Notes: generated from the sequence alone by a model not told the origin. Positions 50,579-60,739 are shown, numbered from the stretch's first letter. The stretch: 64,000 bases of DNA from Daphnia carinata (GCF_022539665.2 NC_081334.1:372001-436000), one strand, 5' to 3'. Numbers and translations: made by a program.

Positions 50579-52098
50579 CTTTTGGGCTTGCACCGGCTCC
50601 TAGAGTGTTCACCAAGCTTCTTAAGGTGGTTATGGCCGTGTTGCGTAGAGAGGGTATTAGGCTAGTAGTCTATCTAGATGACATTCTGATCATGAATGCA
50701 TCAAAGGAAGGCCTTCGTACGGACATTGAAACGGTAGTGGGACTAATTCAAAGCCTAGGTTTTCTGCTGAACTGGTCAAAGTCGGTGCTTAAACCCACTC
50801 AAATCTTAGAATATTTGGGTTTAATGGTTAACTCTAAACGTATGTCGTTTGCGCTACCAGCTAAAAAGGTTTTATCGGTAAAGGCCATGTGTCAAGCGGC
50901 GTTAGACAAAAACAGAATTTCCCTCAGGGAGATTGCTTCTATTCTCGGGAACTTTACTTGGGCTATTCCGTCGATCCCTTTTGCTCAATCACATTATCGA
51001 AGCATGCAACGTTTTTATATTGAGCAGGCCAAGGAATTCGCTTTCAACTTGAATGCGAGCTGTATCTTGTCTGAGGGGGCTCGAGTGGATTTAAAGTGGT
51101 GGGTCTGCAACTTAGACGCGTCGAAAGACAGGTTGTTTTTCCCAAAAGTGCCTGACTTAGAGATTTCTGCGGATGCGTCGCTTTCTGGCTGGGGGGCATG
51201 TTGCAATGGCGTAAGGACAGGGGGTCCTTGGACTCTATCTGACACTTCGAAGCATATAAACGAGCTGGAACTTATCGGGGCGTTTTATGCTATTCAATCG
51301 TTTACGGCGGCGTCAAGGGATATAGCCATTCGCATTTTTCTGGACAACACAACGGCCGTAGCGTATATAAACAAGTGCGGAGGTACAAAATCGATAGCGC
51401 TTTCGGTTACCTCGAAGTTATTGACGGATTGGTGTGAGGAGCGTGGAGTTGCCGTTGAAGCGGTGCACTTGGCTGGCAAGCTTAACGTGGAGGCGGACGA
51501 GGAGTCGCGCTCGGCAGACGCAAGTGATTGGAGGCTGTGTCCGACGGTTTTTTCGTGCATTAATAACGTTTGGCCGTCGGACGTAGACTTGTTTGCCGCT
51601 CCTTGGAATGCGCAATTGGCGTCATTCGTTTCATGGAGACCTCAGCCAGAGGCAATGGCAACCAATGCTTTCGCTTTGAATTGGGGTGGGTTGTCGGGGT
51701 ACGTGTTCCCACCTTTTTGTTTAATTTTCAAGTGCCTGGAGAAAATTAGGCGAGAACAAGCTACAGTGGTTTTTATTTGCCCAGTTTGGACTGGTCAACC
51801 CTGGTTTCCACTTTTGCTAGAACTGGCGTGCGAAGTCCCACGCTTGCTTCATCCGAGCCCCACATTACTAACATCCGCCTTGGAAGAAACACATCCGCTG
51901 CTGACGACCGGCGCGCTACACCTAGCCGCTTGGAAACTATCCGGCGTGGCTTTGGAGGGCGAGGCTTTTCGCCGCAGCTGGTCGAGCTACTCTTGGCGGG
52001 ACGCCGTCCCAATACAAACGCAGCCTATGAGTCGGCGTGGCGAAATTGGGTGGATTGGTGCGTGGGGCGGCATCAGGATCCCTTGTCAAATGACATGA
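50548..52098 (+). CDS. DIRS reverse transcriptase and RNase H
   Basis: FQFSCLAFGLAPAPRVFTKL, VVYLDDILIMNAS (intact YLDD) and ILEYLGLMVNS are DIRS RT; EISADASLSGWGACC, ELELIGAFYAIQSF and FLDNTTAVAYINKCGGTKS are RNase H with the expected D, E and D. A frame break at about 50,548-50,560 separates it from the fingers. The last 110 codons overlap the recombinase frame, as is common in DIRS elements. Confidence 0.9.
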   Translation: MESVFQFSCLAFGLAPAPRVFTKLLKVVMAVLRREGIRLVVYLDDILIMNASKEGLRTDIETVVGLIQSLGFLLNWSKSVLKPTQILEYLGLMVNSKRMSFALPAKKVLSVKAMCQAALDKNRISLREIASILGNFTWAIPSIPFAQSHYRSMQRFYIEQAKEFAFNLNASCILSEGARVDLKWWVCNLDASKDRLFFPKVPDLEISADASLSGWGACCNGVRTGGPWTLSDTSKHINELELIGAFYAIQSFTAASRDIAIRIFLDNTTAVAYINKCGGTKSIALSVTSKLLTDWCEERGVAVEAVHLAGKLNVEADEESRSADASDWRLCPTVFSCINNVWPSDVDLFAAPWNAQLASFVSWRPQPEAMATNAFALNWGGLSGYVFPPFCLIFKCLEKIRREQATVVFICPVWTGQPWFPLLLELACEVPRLLHPSPTLLTSALEETHPLLTTGALHLAAWKLSGVALEGEAFRRSWSSYSWRDAVPIQTQPMSRRGEIGWIGAWGGIRIPCQMT

Positions 52099-52901
52099 AG
52101 AACGTTCTGGAGTTCCTGACAGACTTGCATGCCTCGGGCAAGTCTTATAGCACCATAAATATTCACCGCTCGATGCTGTCGAAAACTTTGGATAGTGTGG
52201 AAGGATCTTCATTGGGGAAGCATTCGCTGGTGGTCGAACTGTTAAAGGGCTGCTACAACCAGAATCCGCCTAGGCCTAAATATAACGCGATGTGGGATCC
52301 TGACCAAGTTTTCACCTTCGTTTCATCGCTAGAAGAGAACCAGTGTTTGCCGCTGTCAGTTCTTGCCTACAAGACGGTCACCTTGTTAGCTTTAGCGACC
52401 CTGATGCGAGTGTCGGAAATCTCCGCGATTAGCCTGAGTTCGATTGTTTTTTCGAACGTGGATGTTAGGTTTTCCTTAGTGGCCTTAAGGAAAACTCAAC
52501 GCATTGGGCCTCTTCAGTCGGCGAAAGTGAGAACCTGCCCAGACGAGAAACTATGTCCGGTGCGAGCTTTGCGAAGTGTCATCGAACGCACTCAGGTTTT
52601 TAGAAACGAGGCCAATAGCGGCAGAGTTTTCATTGGGCTTATAGCACCACACGTGCCCGTATCTGCCAACACTATCGGAAGATGGATTAAGTCCTTTCTA
52701 GGATTGGCAGGAATTAACACAGCGATTTTTGGGGCGCACTCTACAAGAGGTGCTGCGGCGTCTAAAGCAGTGCGTAACGGCGTCGCCGTTGATGCAATTT
52801 TGCGAGCAGGGCAGTGGTCTAGGGAATCTACGTTCGCCCGTTTCTACAGGAGGAGTGCAGGACCGTCGGTCGGCACAGAGTATCTTGAAACACAAATGTA
52901 A
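51777..52901 (+). CDS. DIRS tyrosine recombinase
   Basis: The 374-codon frame overlaps the RT/RNase H frame by about 320 bases. The N-terminal core-binding part is LLAGRRPNTNAAYESAWRNW. The catalytic residues are visible: R in LATLMRVSEISAI, H and R in FGAHSTRGAAASK, W in RAGQWSRES and the tyrosine in FARFYRRS. It inserts circular element DNA without target duplication, which matches the ATT-bounded ends here. Which ATG is used is uncertain because of the overlap. Confidence 0.9.
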   Translation: MPSLDWSTLVSTFARTGVRSPTLASSEPHITNIRLGRNTSAADDRRATPSRLETIRRGFGGRGFSPQLVELLLAGRRPNTNAAYESAWRNWVDWCVGRHQDPLSNDMKNVLEFLTDLHASGKSYSTINIHRSMLSKTLDSVEGSSLGKHSLVVELLKGCYNQNPPRPKYNAMWDPDQVFTFVSSLEENQCLPLSVLAYKTVTLLALATLMRVSEISAISLSSIVFSNVDVRFSLVALRKTQRIGPLQSAKVRTCPDEKLCPVRALRSVIERTQVFRNEANSGRVFIGLIAPHVPVSANTIGRWIKSFLGLAGINTAIFGAHSTRGAAASKAVRNGVAVDAILRAGQWSRESTFARFYRRSAGPSVGTEYLETQM

Positions 52902-52904
52902 CTT

Positions 52905-53060
52905 AGGTAGGCCTTTAAAGTCACCCTTAGGGTCTAGCGAAATGTTTTTCGCTACACAATAGCAAATTATCAGAGGGATCGCGAAGCGATCCCGATAGAT
53001 AATTAGAATTGTGTAAGAAAATAAATGAAGAGACGACCCTAAGGGTACGTCTACCCGCCA
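52905..53060. repeat. DIRS internal complementary region
   Basis: Contains inverted copies of the left extension (CCCTTAGGGTCTAGCG...CGCTACACAAT) and right extension (AGCAAATTATCAG...CGACCCTAAGGG) side by side. It serves as the template that joins the ends of the circular intermediate in DIRS replication. Confidence 0.9.
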
Positions 53061-53554
53061 GCCCACCCTGATTTCGTGATCCTTTTCATTTATTTAGTTA
53101 CATGGTCCGTAATTTGTGTTTTGGGCTACCTTTGTTTATGTTCTATACTCCGTCGGACCAGGGTTCAACCAGCCAGATCTAGTAAGAGACCGCGAATCGA
53201 CGACGGAAGGACGGATGGTTTTGGCCAAGGCGACTAACCAGAAAGGGGTTTTGTTTCTACCCGCTGGAGTGTCGGCAGTCGCGAGCGGATGAGAAAAGAA
53301 AGAGATGGACTATCTCTAACCCTTGTGTTCAGTTTTTTTCCTTGTTTCCCTCACAATTTTTTCCCCAACAGAGTTATTTTTACTCCTGGAAAATTCAGGT
53401 TTGTTTTTTTTTCTCTGTGGAGGGTTTTTTGATCTCTGCGTTCTTGGTTGTCATTTTTTCGTTCGGCATTTATTATGTTTGAAGTATCATCCTTTATAGT
53501 TTGTTCTGTTTATATTGTCAAGTGTTGTCACTTTAGACGTGTAGAAAATATGTC

Positions 53555-53793
53555 TGAGGTGTATGGGCGGCTTAGGCCGCGTGCAGGGGGAAGAGGGAGA
53601 AAGAAAAAAAAAAAAAAAAAAAAGGGGGAGTTTTCCCTTTTCTTTGGATTTTCTTTGGTTTTTTCTTTTTCTCTTTTAAGTTTAGCTAAAATAAATGTGT
53701 CTACACCCTTAGGGTCGTCTCTTCATTTATTTTCTTACACAATTCTAATTATCTATCGGGATCGCTTCGCGATCCCTCTGATAATTTGCTATT
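53555..53793. repeat. DIRS right inverted terminal repeat
   Basis: Inverse of the left repeat up to GGGTGTAGACACA, then the right extension GTCGTCTCTTCATTTATT...GATAATTTGCT. A palindrome GGGATCGCTTCGCGATCCC lies at about 53,758-53,776. Confidence 0.9.
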
Positions 53794-54283
53794 ATTGTCA
53801 TGACATAATCGAATCAAATATTTCTAAATCATTTTTAAATATATTTTAGTGTCACCTTTCTGACGCGATACAAGGAACCTATTTCGTACAAGCCTTGTGT
53901 CAAAAAATGGAAGAAGAATATTTAACCAGTGAATGTGATGGCTGGTTGCCGGATGAGAAGAGGAACGAAGGAAGAGGAGAGAAGGACATTCGGGACCTGG
54001 AGGGGATTTTGAGAGGGGAGGACGGTGTCCAGTCCATCATGAACAACAAAATATAAAACAAAGAATATAGGCAAACGATTTCGTGCGAAACCTACCTCAG
54101 GAAATACATCGTGTTCAGATGCAGCAACCAAATCGTCTTTAACGAATCACAGAACGAAACAAAATCTTTGTTAACAATAACGCCATGGTAGAAGATTCCG
54201 CTTCGCCTAAAAAATCCAAGTTTGGCTAATCTTGTCCTTGAAAAGTAACTTTTATTCAAATGTGTAATGTCACCCTCGTAGGA

Positions 54284-54440
54284 GAAACAATAAATATAGA
54301 AATAACGACCTTGCTTCAACTGAAGTCTATTAAATGGTCAAAATGGAACGCAAAGTAACAGACTGTTTGACGTAATGGTCTTTTTCCCCAATCAAAATTC
54401 AATTCATCAAATTAAAGAAAACCAAAATTACGTTTCAAAC
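54284..54440. repeat. Right arm of the segmental duplication (partner 43,125-43,290)
   Basis: Starts AGGAGAAACAATAAATATAG and follows the left partner for about 160 bases with substitutions. Confidence 0.7.
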
Positions 54441-55379
54441 TTACAAAACTACGGAACGATAAAAGAAATTTATTTCTCAGGGATTCGGATGCCTGCGGTT
54501 CCAAAAATGATTCGGAATATTTAAAAAAAAAATGAGGATTAATTGCTGCATTGTCCCATGCACCCATCAGGACAGAGGGTAGAGTCCACCACATCCTAGT
54601 CCCTAATAAGGGAATGGCCATTCAGCTAAAGTTTTTAGCATTACATTTTTTATATGGCGTTTTTGAATTGAAAATAAAGGTTCTTATTTTTTTAAATGCA
54701 ATTATAGATTGATTCACTTTGAGAGAACTGCAAAATAGCATTCACTATTAACAGCGTTTATTCTTGTATTTTGGCATAGGCAGTGCTATTAAAAACCAGC
54801 AATTAGAAAGATATTGATTAGTAATGTTAAAGTAATGTAAGGTAACAAAAATGTACATTACAAAATGGAAACTGTGACCATAGGAAAAAGTTTTGTTTTT
54901 CAGAGGAGAACGGTATGAATTCCTCTGTTAAGCTTACAAATTTAAAAGCCATGCACTTTTCCTTGCTGGGTACGAAACGCTGTTACGTCATAAGTTAGTC
55001 AATCAAATTGCCGGTTACCACAAAAAACTCACAAAAACAAGAATATAGCTGGAATAGGAAACTAACCCTACTAATACTACTACCTACTACTACTACTATT
55101 ACAAATTAACCCTTCGCACGCTTGCTGAAATACCTTGTGTAGAAATCTCAGAAAAACGAATAGCTACACTCAAGTACATCCTTGCAATCTTCGAAGTCAC
55201 TAATTTGGAATCTTTCCTGACATGAGGGTTTTTTTTTTACTACATGGCTTACTAACGTTGAAATTATACTGGACAGTCTTGGTTTACGGGGTATCAAGTA
55301 GTACTGTCGGGAAATGGTATTCGCACATCCCCGTTATTAGTTTGTTTTTAAATATATAGCGGCTGCTACGCGGCCATGA
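54441..55379. other. Intergenic with a CTA microsatellite
   Basis: No gene recognised. A (CTA)n tract, interrupted, lies at about 55,066-55,102. Confidence 0.5.
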
Positions 55380-55970
55380 TCATTGCACCCTTCCCCTGTG
55401 TCCCCTGTGATGTATTTTTCGAGCCATCCGGTTCCATTTTGGTGGCAACGGGGACAGCATCGGAAGTTGGCACATGGTTGAAGGTACAATGGATTCCGTT
55501 TGATTCATAGCCTCTTCATCTAATGGTACAGCATTCATATCCCTTCGATTTGTGGTTTCTACAAAATCATTTTTCCGGTTATTTAAGGAAATTACGAAAC
55601 TTTCAATTAAACGTAGGAACAAAAATCTGGGATTAACGCTTTGATAGTTGGAAAGTTCTATTGTTTCACCTTCATTCATCCCAGCTACTCCGTCATTGTA
55701 CGCGCGTCCTTCTGGACTGGATGGTAGTTTTGAAAGTAATGAGACAGCAGAAGGGTCCGAATTCTCCCCCGAATTAGTGCTGAACGGATCGTTCATTGGC
55801 TGTGCTGGAACAGTATCCACACGCTCCGAAGGTCGTTCTTCAGTCGCCCGTACGTCTGGCAGTAAAGGCTGTCTGTTCCCAGCATCGTTTGGCAAATCAG
55901 GATTGTGGGGAGGCCTTTCCACTATGACTTCAGTTACATTCTCCGAAGTAGATGGGGGCGTTCGAAACAA
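55380..55970 (-). pseudogene. Partial second copy of the TNFR-like gene (cytoplasmic exons)
   Basis: This frame matches exons 4-5 of the receptor at 43.9-45.5 kb: PMNDPFSTNSGENSDPSAVS against PMNVPFDTNSGENLDPSVLT, PSSPEGRA against PSNPEGSA, and VETIEFSNY against GETIELSNY. The donor after exon 4, GGTAAG in the first copy, reads GTTAAT here, and the former intron is open and in frame, so the exons may be read through. Near the 3' end the frame shifts relative to copy 1: the sequence matching VVIKMEPDG is read in another frame. Homology continues to about 56,040 (TGCACAAAGTCAGCGAATTC) but the membrane and cysteine-rich exons are absent. Confidence 0.7.
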
Positions 55971-56739
55971 CTGATCAAGGAGGGGAACAATAATACATTT
56001 GAGACGTCAAATGAATTCGCTGACTTTGTGCATACAGTAGGGGAGGTAGGGCGTGGTTGGAACAAAAAACTCATTTTTGTTCCGTACGCTTACAAAAATC
56101 GTCCAACTAGACTAAAAAATATGTAGATTTGTAGCCAGTTATCTCAGCTACATAACAGTATTTTTTTGGGTGGGTTCGGCAAAGATGAACATCTGCTATG
56201 TGTAAAAAACTGGAGGTACCTCAAGTTGTTTCAATTGCCAATTCTGCTCGGCAATTGAAACAGGGCGTCTGGGCAATTGAAACGTGGGTTTTCCCATAAG
56301 AGAGCTCCCGGTTTTATGAAGAAACTAAAATGACGATATCTCAGAATCTGGGATACGTATTTTGATGATTTTTTACAGCAATACAAAGAATTTTGATCTT
56401 TATTTTTTAAGATATTTTATAACAATTCTTCAGTAACTAAATATTATTTAATGAATTTTGGAAGTTTTCTGAATTAGGTTCAGAACACCGTTAGTAATCC
56501 AAAGAACGGTTAATAGTATGAAGATCAAATTTTTATAATCGAATATGGCATGTCCAGCCTTATATCATAATTGTTTTTAATGTCGGTAATTTAATTTTTA
56601 AAATTTAATTTCTTTAATCAACGCTCTAAATAAAAACACAAACATTGTGGCAGACGATAAGGGTCAGCCACTCAGCAGACGATATGTGTTGATGTGCATT
56701 ATTTACTTTGCTATAGTATAGGCTATGCTATAGCACGGG

Positions 56740-57796
56740 CAGAGTTGAAACTAGCTCACCGAAACGTGAGCTTAGCTAAAGCTCTTCGCTCATGGCTAAA
56801 AAGTGAGCGGAGCTCAAGCTCAAGCTCGTAAAAAAAAGTTGAGCTCCGCTCAAGCTCACGTTCGCTCAAGCTCATTTTTAAACAATTATTTAAAAAATAA
56901 AACTAGTGGCAACGGTGTATTTGAGTCTTTAATTAGTAATTTTTAGTCCATTTCTTCACTGATTCTACCCCTGTGGTAGAATTCCGACCCTGGGTGGGAA
57001 AAAAAAATTTCAGTTTTTCCCGCGGGCCATGGAAAGATGCACATGTGCGACTGGCTAAAATGACCCGCCAAAAAAAAACACAAAAAAATTCTCACAAAGG
57101 CAAAGGCGGCCGAATAAAATGGCCTGGTGAAAAGAAAAAACAAAAAACTTAATGTCTCGTGAAGGCATACGGGGCCGAGTAAAAACGGTGCGCCGTAAAG
57201 AAAAAACTCAAAAAATGCCCCACAAAGGCGTAGGTGGATGGGGAAAAATGACCAGCCGAAAAAAAAACGAAATTCGAAAAGAAGAATTCTACTACGAAGG
57301 AAGAAACAGGCTAAAAATTACTAATTAAAGACTCAAATATACCTAGGGATCTTTTGTTACGATAGGGTGGAACAGTTTTAAGTGCAACGAAATCTTTCGT
57401 TGCAATAGGGGAAAAAGCCGTTATTGCAACGAAAGATTTCGTAGCAATAGATTCCATCAGAAAAAACCATAAGAAAATTTACCTACAAGTCGACGTTACA
57501 GTAACACTGCACTGATTATTAAAGAAGTTAGCACTTAGATGTCAGCTATCAAGCTCAAGCCAGCCTGCTTTTCAGTTTAAACTTCAAGATTGCACCTTGT
57601 TTGACATGTTTAATTTTTTGTAAAAACTTTTAATTTTGGTTCATAGATGGCGTTCTGTGAGCTTCTCGCTCATGGACCAAAAGCTCACGCTCAAGCTCGC
57701 ATTTTTTAAAAAGAGCACGCTCAAGCTCGAAGCTCACCAAATGAGTGAGCGCGCTCACGAAAAGCTCAAGCTCACGCGAAGCTCGTTTCAACTCTG
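56740..57796. mobile_element. GAGCTC-rich TIR element with nested palindrome
   Basis: The left end CAGAGTTGAAACTAGCTCAC and the right end, inverted, CAGAGTTGAAACGAGCTTCG share 12 terminal bases, and both arms are filled with GAGC/GCTC repeats (GAGCTCAAGCTCAAGCTC). Inside, 57,330-57,460 is an inverted copy of the palindromic block at 2700-2860. There is no coding sequence. No target-site duplication could be found. The terminal CAG and size could fit a hAT-type MITE, but that is only a guess. Confidence 0.6.
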
Positions 57797-57799
57797 GTC

Positions 57800-59520
57800 A
57801 AGTGCCAACAAAGAAAGGTCGGAGTAATTTTTGATCAGTTTTCTCCAATCATCCTGTTTGTATATTTCTTTTCCTTGTGATTCCACGAAAGTGAATGCTG
57901 CTTCACGGTCTAACAGGAGAGGTACACTCCCAAGACAGCCGGCGAGGAAAGCCAGACGTACCCATATGCCGTTTTGGTACGCAAGACGTCCGCTAGGAGC
58001 GCCACCTGTTCAGTACCCCAACATCAGGAGGGTATCCTGCCCAGTCGTTTTAAGCGCTGTGACAGTTAGAAGAACATGTTACCATTAAATACCGTGAATT
58101 AAGGGATCAAACACTATTGATAACGGAATCGTTCTTCGTAAAAGTAACTCATCAAAATTCTAAAAAAATTTTCCTATAATGTCATAAATGAACATTATCT
58201 GAAAAATTGTGACGAACATCGATCGACTTCATTTTAAAACAAAATACTTAAGCAAGCGCTTTAAATTTCGATTAATATATAGCACTCACGAATTAGGGTG
58301 TAACTTCATTGCTACGACGCAACGGGAAGACCGTAAATGACACGCAAGGAATCTTTCATAGTCTTGCGGCCGATGTTGACACTAATAAGTATATTCATTG
58401 GCTACGAAAATTCACTACGAGAATTGTTTGTCTTGTAGTGATGGCAGAGTTTACAGGAAGCCTTCACCTCCATGGCTGTCTTCAACTACCTTTAGGGGGA
58501 ATTTAATCATTTAAATCCCTAAATGATTGGATTTGTATGAAATAATACAGTTTTCTGTTGTGCTCCCTTACCCCATTGAATACTGTAGCTTCTGCTGAAA
58601 TTGGTTGAACATGGTGACGATGACGGCGAGCGGCAGCCTCTGTATAGCTGAAGATGTCGACGTTTAAGTTGAATCGCTTACACCTTTCTGTAAATGTATC
58701 CACGCAACATCAAATGTAGCATATGGCAGCCTCAAACGGGAGCAGTATAGTATTGTCTATCTAATCTCTACGTTACTATTCGTCCAGTTAGAAGTTTCTA
58801 CAGCTAAAAATGTGTGATAGTAGTATACTTCCCTGTTTGTATATTAATCTTTCCCTACGAACATGGCAAAAAATTTTCATTTCTGAAGGCATCACCTTGA
58901 AATCAATGTATAACAGTAACAATGACATTGCCGTAAACGTTCTTTTAGCTCATAGTAGAGAATGCTGGAGTCATGGTTTGAAAGTCAAGTGAATTATGAT
59001 CAGTGTCTATTATGGCATGTGCCACTAATCTATATTCACAAGAACTGGCACAATTCCCGCCTAATCACAAGAAACGCAATCGGGTGGCCACAGAGATCAC
59101 TGTCCTGTAATTTGTCCATTGTCCCTAACGTTTTTTAAAAACTCCATAAGGTTTTATTGGGTGATCTGAGGTGCCATTACGAGCCGAATAGAAATGAATT
59201 TACGTGTATACAAATGGCATAGGTGCCGACGCAGTTAGAAGCTGGTTGCCCTAGTATTCCATTTGGCTGTTGCAAATGTCATTAAAAAGCAGCTGGGTAA
59301 CTTGCGAGAGAGCTATATAACCAGTGTATATATAATCGTCACAACAGAAAAAGTCTTATAGGCGTTGTTTTGAATTACGTTGTCCAACGTGCGCCATCCT
59401 ATTCACCACAAAGTGGCTTCTGAACTCCAACTGGTAAGCATGCCTATTATGGGATTAATTGTTACAAATACTTTTGCGTCTTTCTGGTCCACGACAGCAG
59501 GACATTTAATCCCCATCTCT
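57800..59520. other. Intergenic, no gene recognised
   Basis: Short open frames on both strands (for example 58,309-58,506 plus and 58,503-58,703 minus) show no domain and no supporting splice sites. A GC-richer patch at 57,900-58,080 may be a repeat remnant. Confidence 0.4.
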
Positions 59521-59521
59521 T

Positions 59522-60025
59522 AGAGCGCATTTTGGTGTCTACTTTTAGTTCAACTTTTTTTGTGAACTTCTATGTTTGCGTCAACTGCCCGGTAGATGGT
59601 TCAACTAGGCGACCGTTTTGGTAATAACGCCAGTGGGAGGTTCAACTGAGGGCGCATTTTGGCGTCAACCTTTTGTTGAACCTTTTAGTTCAACTTTTCG
59701 TCGAAGTTGACGCCAAAATGGAAGTTCATCGCTACAGTTGAGAAAGGGGAGGAGTTGCAGTTCAGTTGAAGGTCAACGGTGGTCTGGACCACCGTTGAAA
59801 AAGCTCAACTGTTTCAGTTGAACCATCCACTGGCGTTGTCGCCAAAACGGTCGCCTAGCTGAACCATCTACCGGGCAGTTGACGCAAAAATACAAGTTCA
59901 CTAAAAAAGTTGAACTAAAAGTAGACGCCAAAATGCGCCCTGAAACAGTTGAGCTTTTTCAACGGTGGTCCAGACCACCGTTGACCTTCAACTGACCTTC
60001 AACTCCTCCCATTTCTCAACTTTTG
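59522..60025. repeat. Interlocked foldback repeat (order B-A-B'-A')
   Basis: Arm B (about 59,522-59,655) is inverted as B' (about 59,806-59,943), and arm A (about 59,725-59,815) is inverted as A' (about 59,940-60,022); the order B-A-B'-A' is interlocked rather than nested. Both A arms contain a 24-base palindrome (59,774-59,797 and 59,960-59,983; core ACGGTGGTC...GACCACCGT). Landmarks: GCCCGGTAGATGGTTCA, GGCGACCGTTTTGG, GCGCATTTTGG. The motif GTTGAAC/GTTCAAC recurs throughout. No coding sequence. Confidence 0.8.
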
Positions 60026-60541
60026 CTCAACTCTTCCGTTTTGGCGTCAACCTTGACCAAAACTTGAACTAACAGACCGCATATCAGAAGGCCAGGATTG
60101 GCGTGAAACATGCGCTGACGTGAAGGACTTAAAAAGCCTAACGTGACACTTCCCTTTTCTTTTTCGCCGCATTCACCTTTCGTCCCGTTTCCATGCAAAA
60201 GGAGAACAACAGTGTTAATTTTTGGAACGCCCATTACACTATGACGAGACCCAGTGATTACTAGCCTCTTTTTTCATTGTCCATGCTGAAGTATGCCTTC
60301 TAACAGATGAAAAGACCTAAAACTGTTGATCTACACGTGTAGCGTGAGGAACAACCGCCGTTTGCGTGAACTTGTGGTTGCCTCGGGATTGATGATAGAA
60401 ATCAATGAAGGCCAAAGTTACGTGACCTACAAAGTGATTCATTCTTTTTTTTTTTACGAAGAAAATTCAAGGTGGGGGTCCTTAGGAATCCGTTAGAACG
60501 CAGATACTGGTCAAATGCTCACAGTGTCTTCCTCCACAGTA

Positions 60542-60739
60542 GGCAGACTTTTGGAGAAGAGTTTCCCTACCATGAGCTCTACGTCTGTAACTATGGACCG
60601 ACTAGAAATTATTTGAATTCTCCCGTTTACACCGAAGGAGCCGCTGAATCTGCCTGTCCAGCTCCGGCTTCAAACAACGACGGGTTTTGCACTAGAAAAA
60701 TGCCCAGCTTTTCAAAATTTGTTCCGCCATTTTTGAAAT
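60542..60739 (+). pseudogene. Orphan C-terminal exon of a CAP-domain protein
   Basis: After a possible acceptor (CACAGTAGGCAG, about 60,546) the frame reads EEFPYHELYVCNYGPTRNYL, SPVYTEG, ESACPAPASNNDGFC. YVCNYGP and the following cysteine pattern are the conserved C-terminal part of CAP/SCP (antigen-5-like) secreted proteins. No upstream CAP exon with the catalytic-like His/Glu region was found between 60,025 and 60,540, so it is an isolated exon. A function cannot be assigned. Confidence 0.55.

Larger units (their letters stand above)
48308..53793 (+). mobile_element. DIRS-type tyrosine-recombinase retrotransposon
   Basis: The termini are inverted repeats: about 48,330-48,500 pairs with 53,555-53,720. 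The element starts ATTGTGTAGCG and ends ATAATTTGCTATT. The internal complementary region (about 52,905-53,060) contains, inverted, both the left-end extension and the right-end extension joined (CGCTACACAATAGCAAATTAT), the signature of the circular DIRS intermediate. The order is Gag-like, RT/RNase H, tyrosine recombinase. It sits 9 bases after the donor of the caspase intron, in the same orientation. RT is split by a frameshift. Confidence 0.92.
47354..54056 (+). pseudogene. Kinase-tail/caspase fusion gene, frame broken, DIRS in intron
   Basis: Exon 47,354-47,512 (acceptor AACAGCAG) reads MIQFDETKRPSLLKVLKHEF, the end of a protein kinase C-lobe, and continues in the same frame into YDSNMPGLCVIFNQKKFDDY, the start of a caspase p20. 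Exon 47,577-47,919 continues YGTEHDVTSLNGIFFKLGFE and VVVHHDL, then DIEGEMEKLAARDFSDYGCL, CLLSHGIEN (catalytic His) and KVFIVQACQ (catalytic Cys, 47,887-47,889). Exon 48,107-48,298 is p10: IMDFITIKSTIPGFVSLLNA. Exon from 53,875 continues GTYFVQALCQKMEEE to a stop at 54,054-54,056. The intron 48,299-53,874 contains the DIRS element. A +1 shift at about 47,672 and a compensating one before 47,919 are needed. No kinase exons upstream. The last caspase strands after QALCQK are not recognisable. Confidence 0.7.

Noticed and set aside
53922-54131. Minus-strand frame opposite the caspase 3' exon
   Set aside because: The plus strand has the clear GTYFVQALC caspase continuation; the minus frame has no recognised domain.
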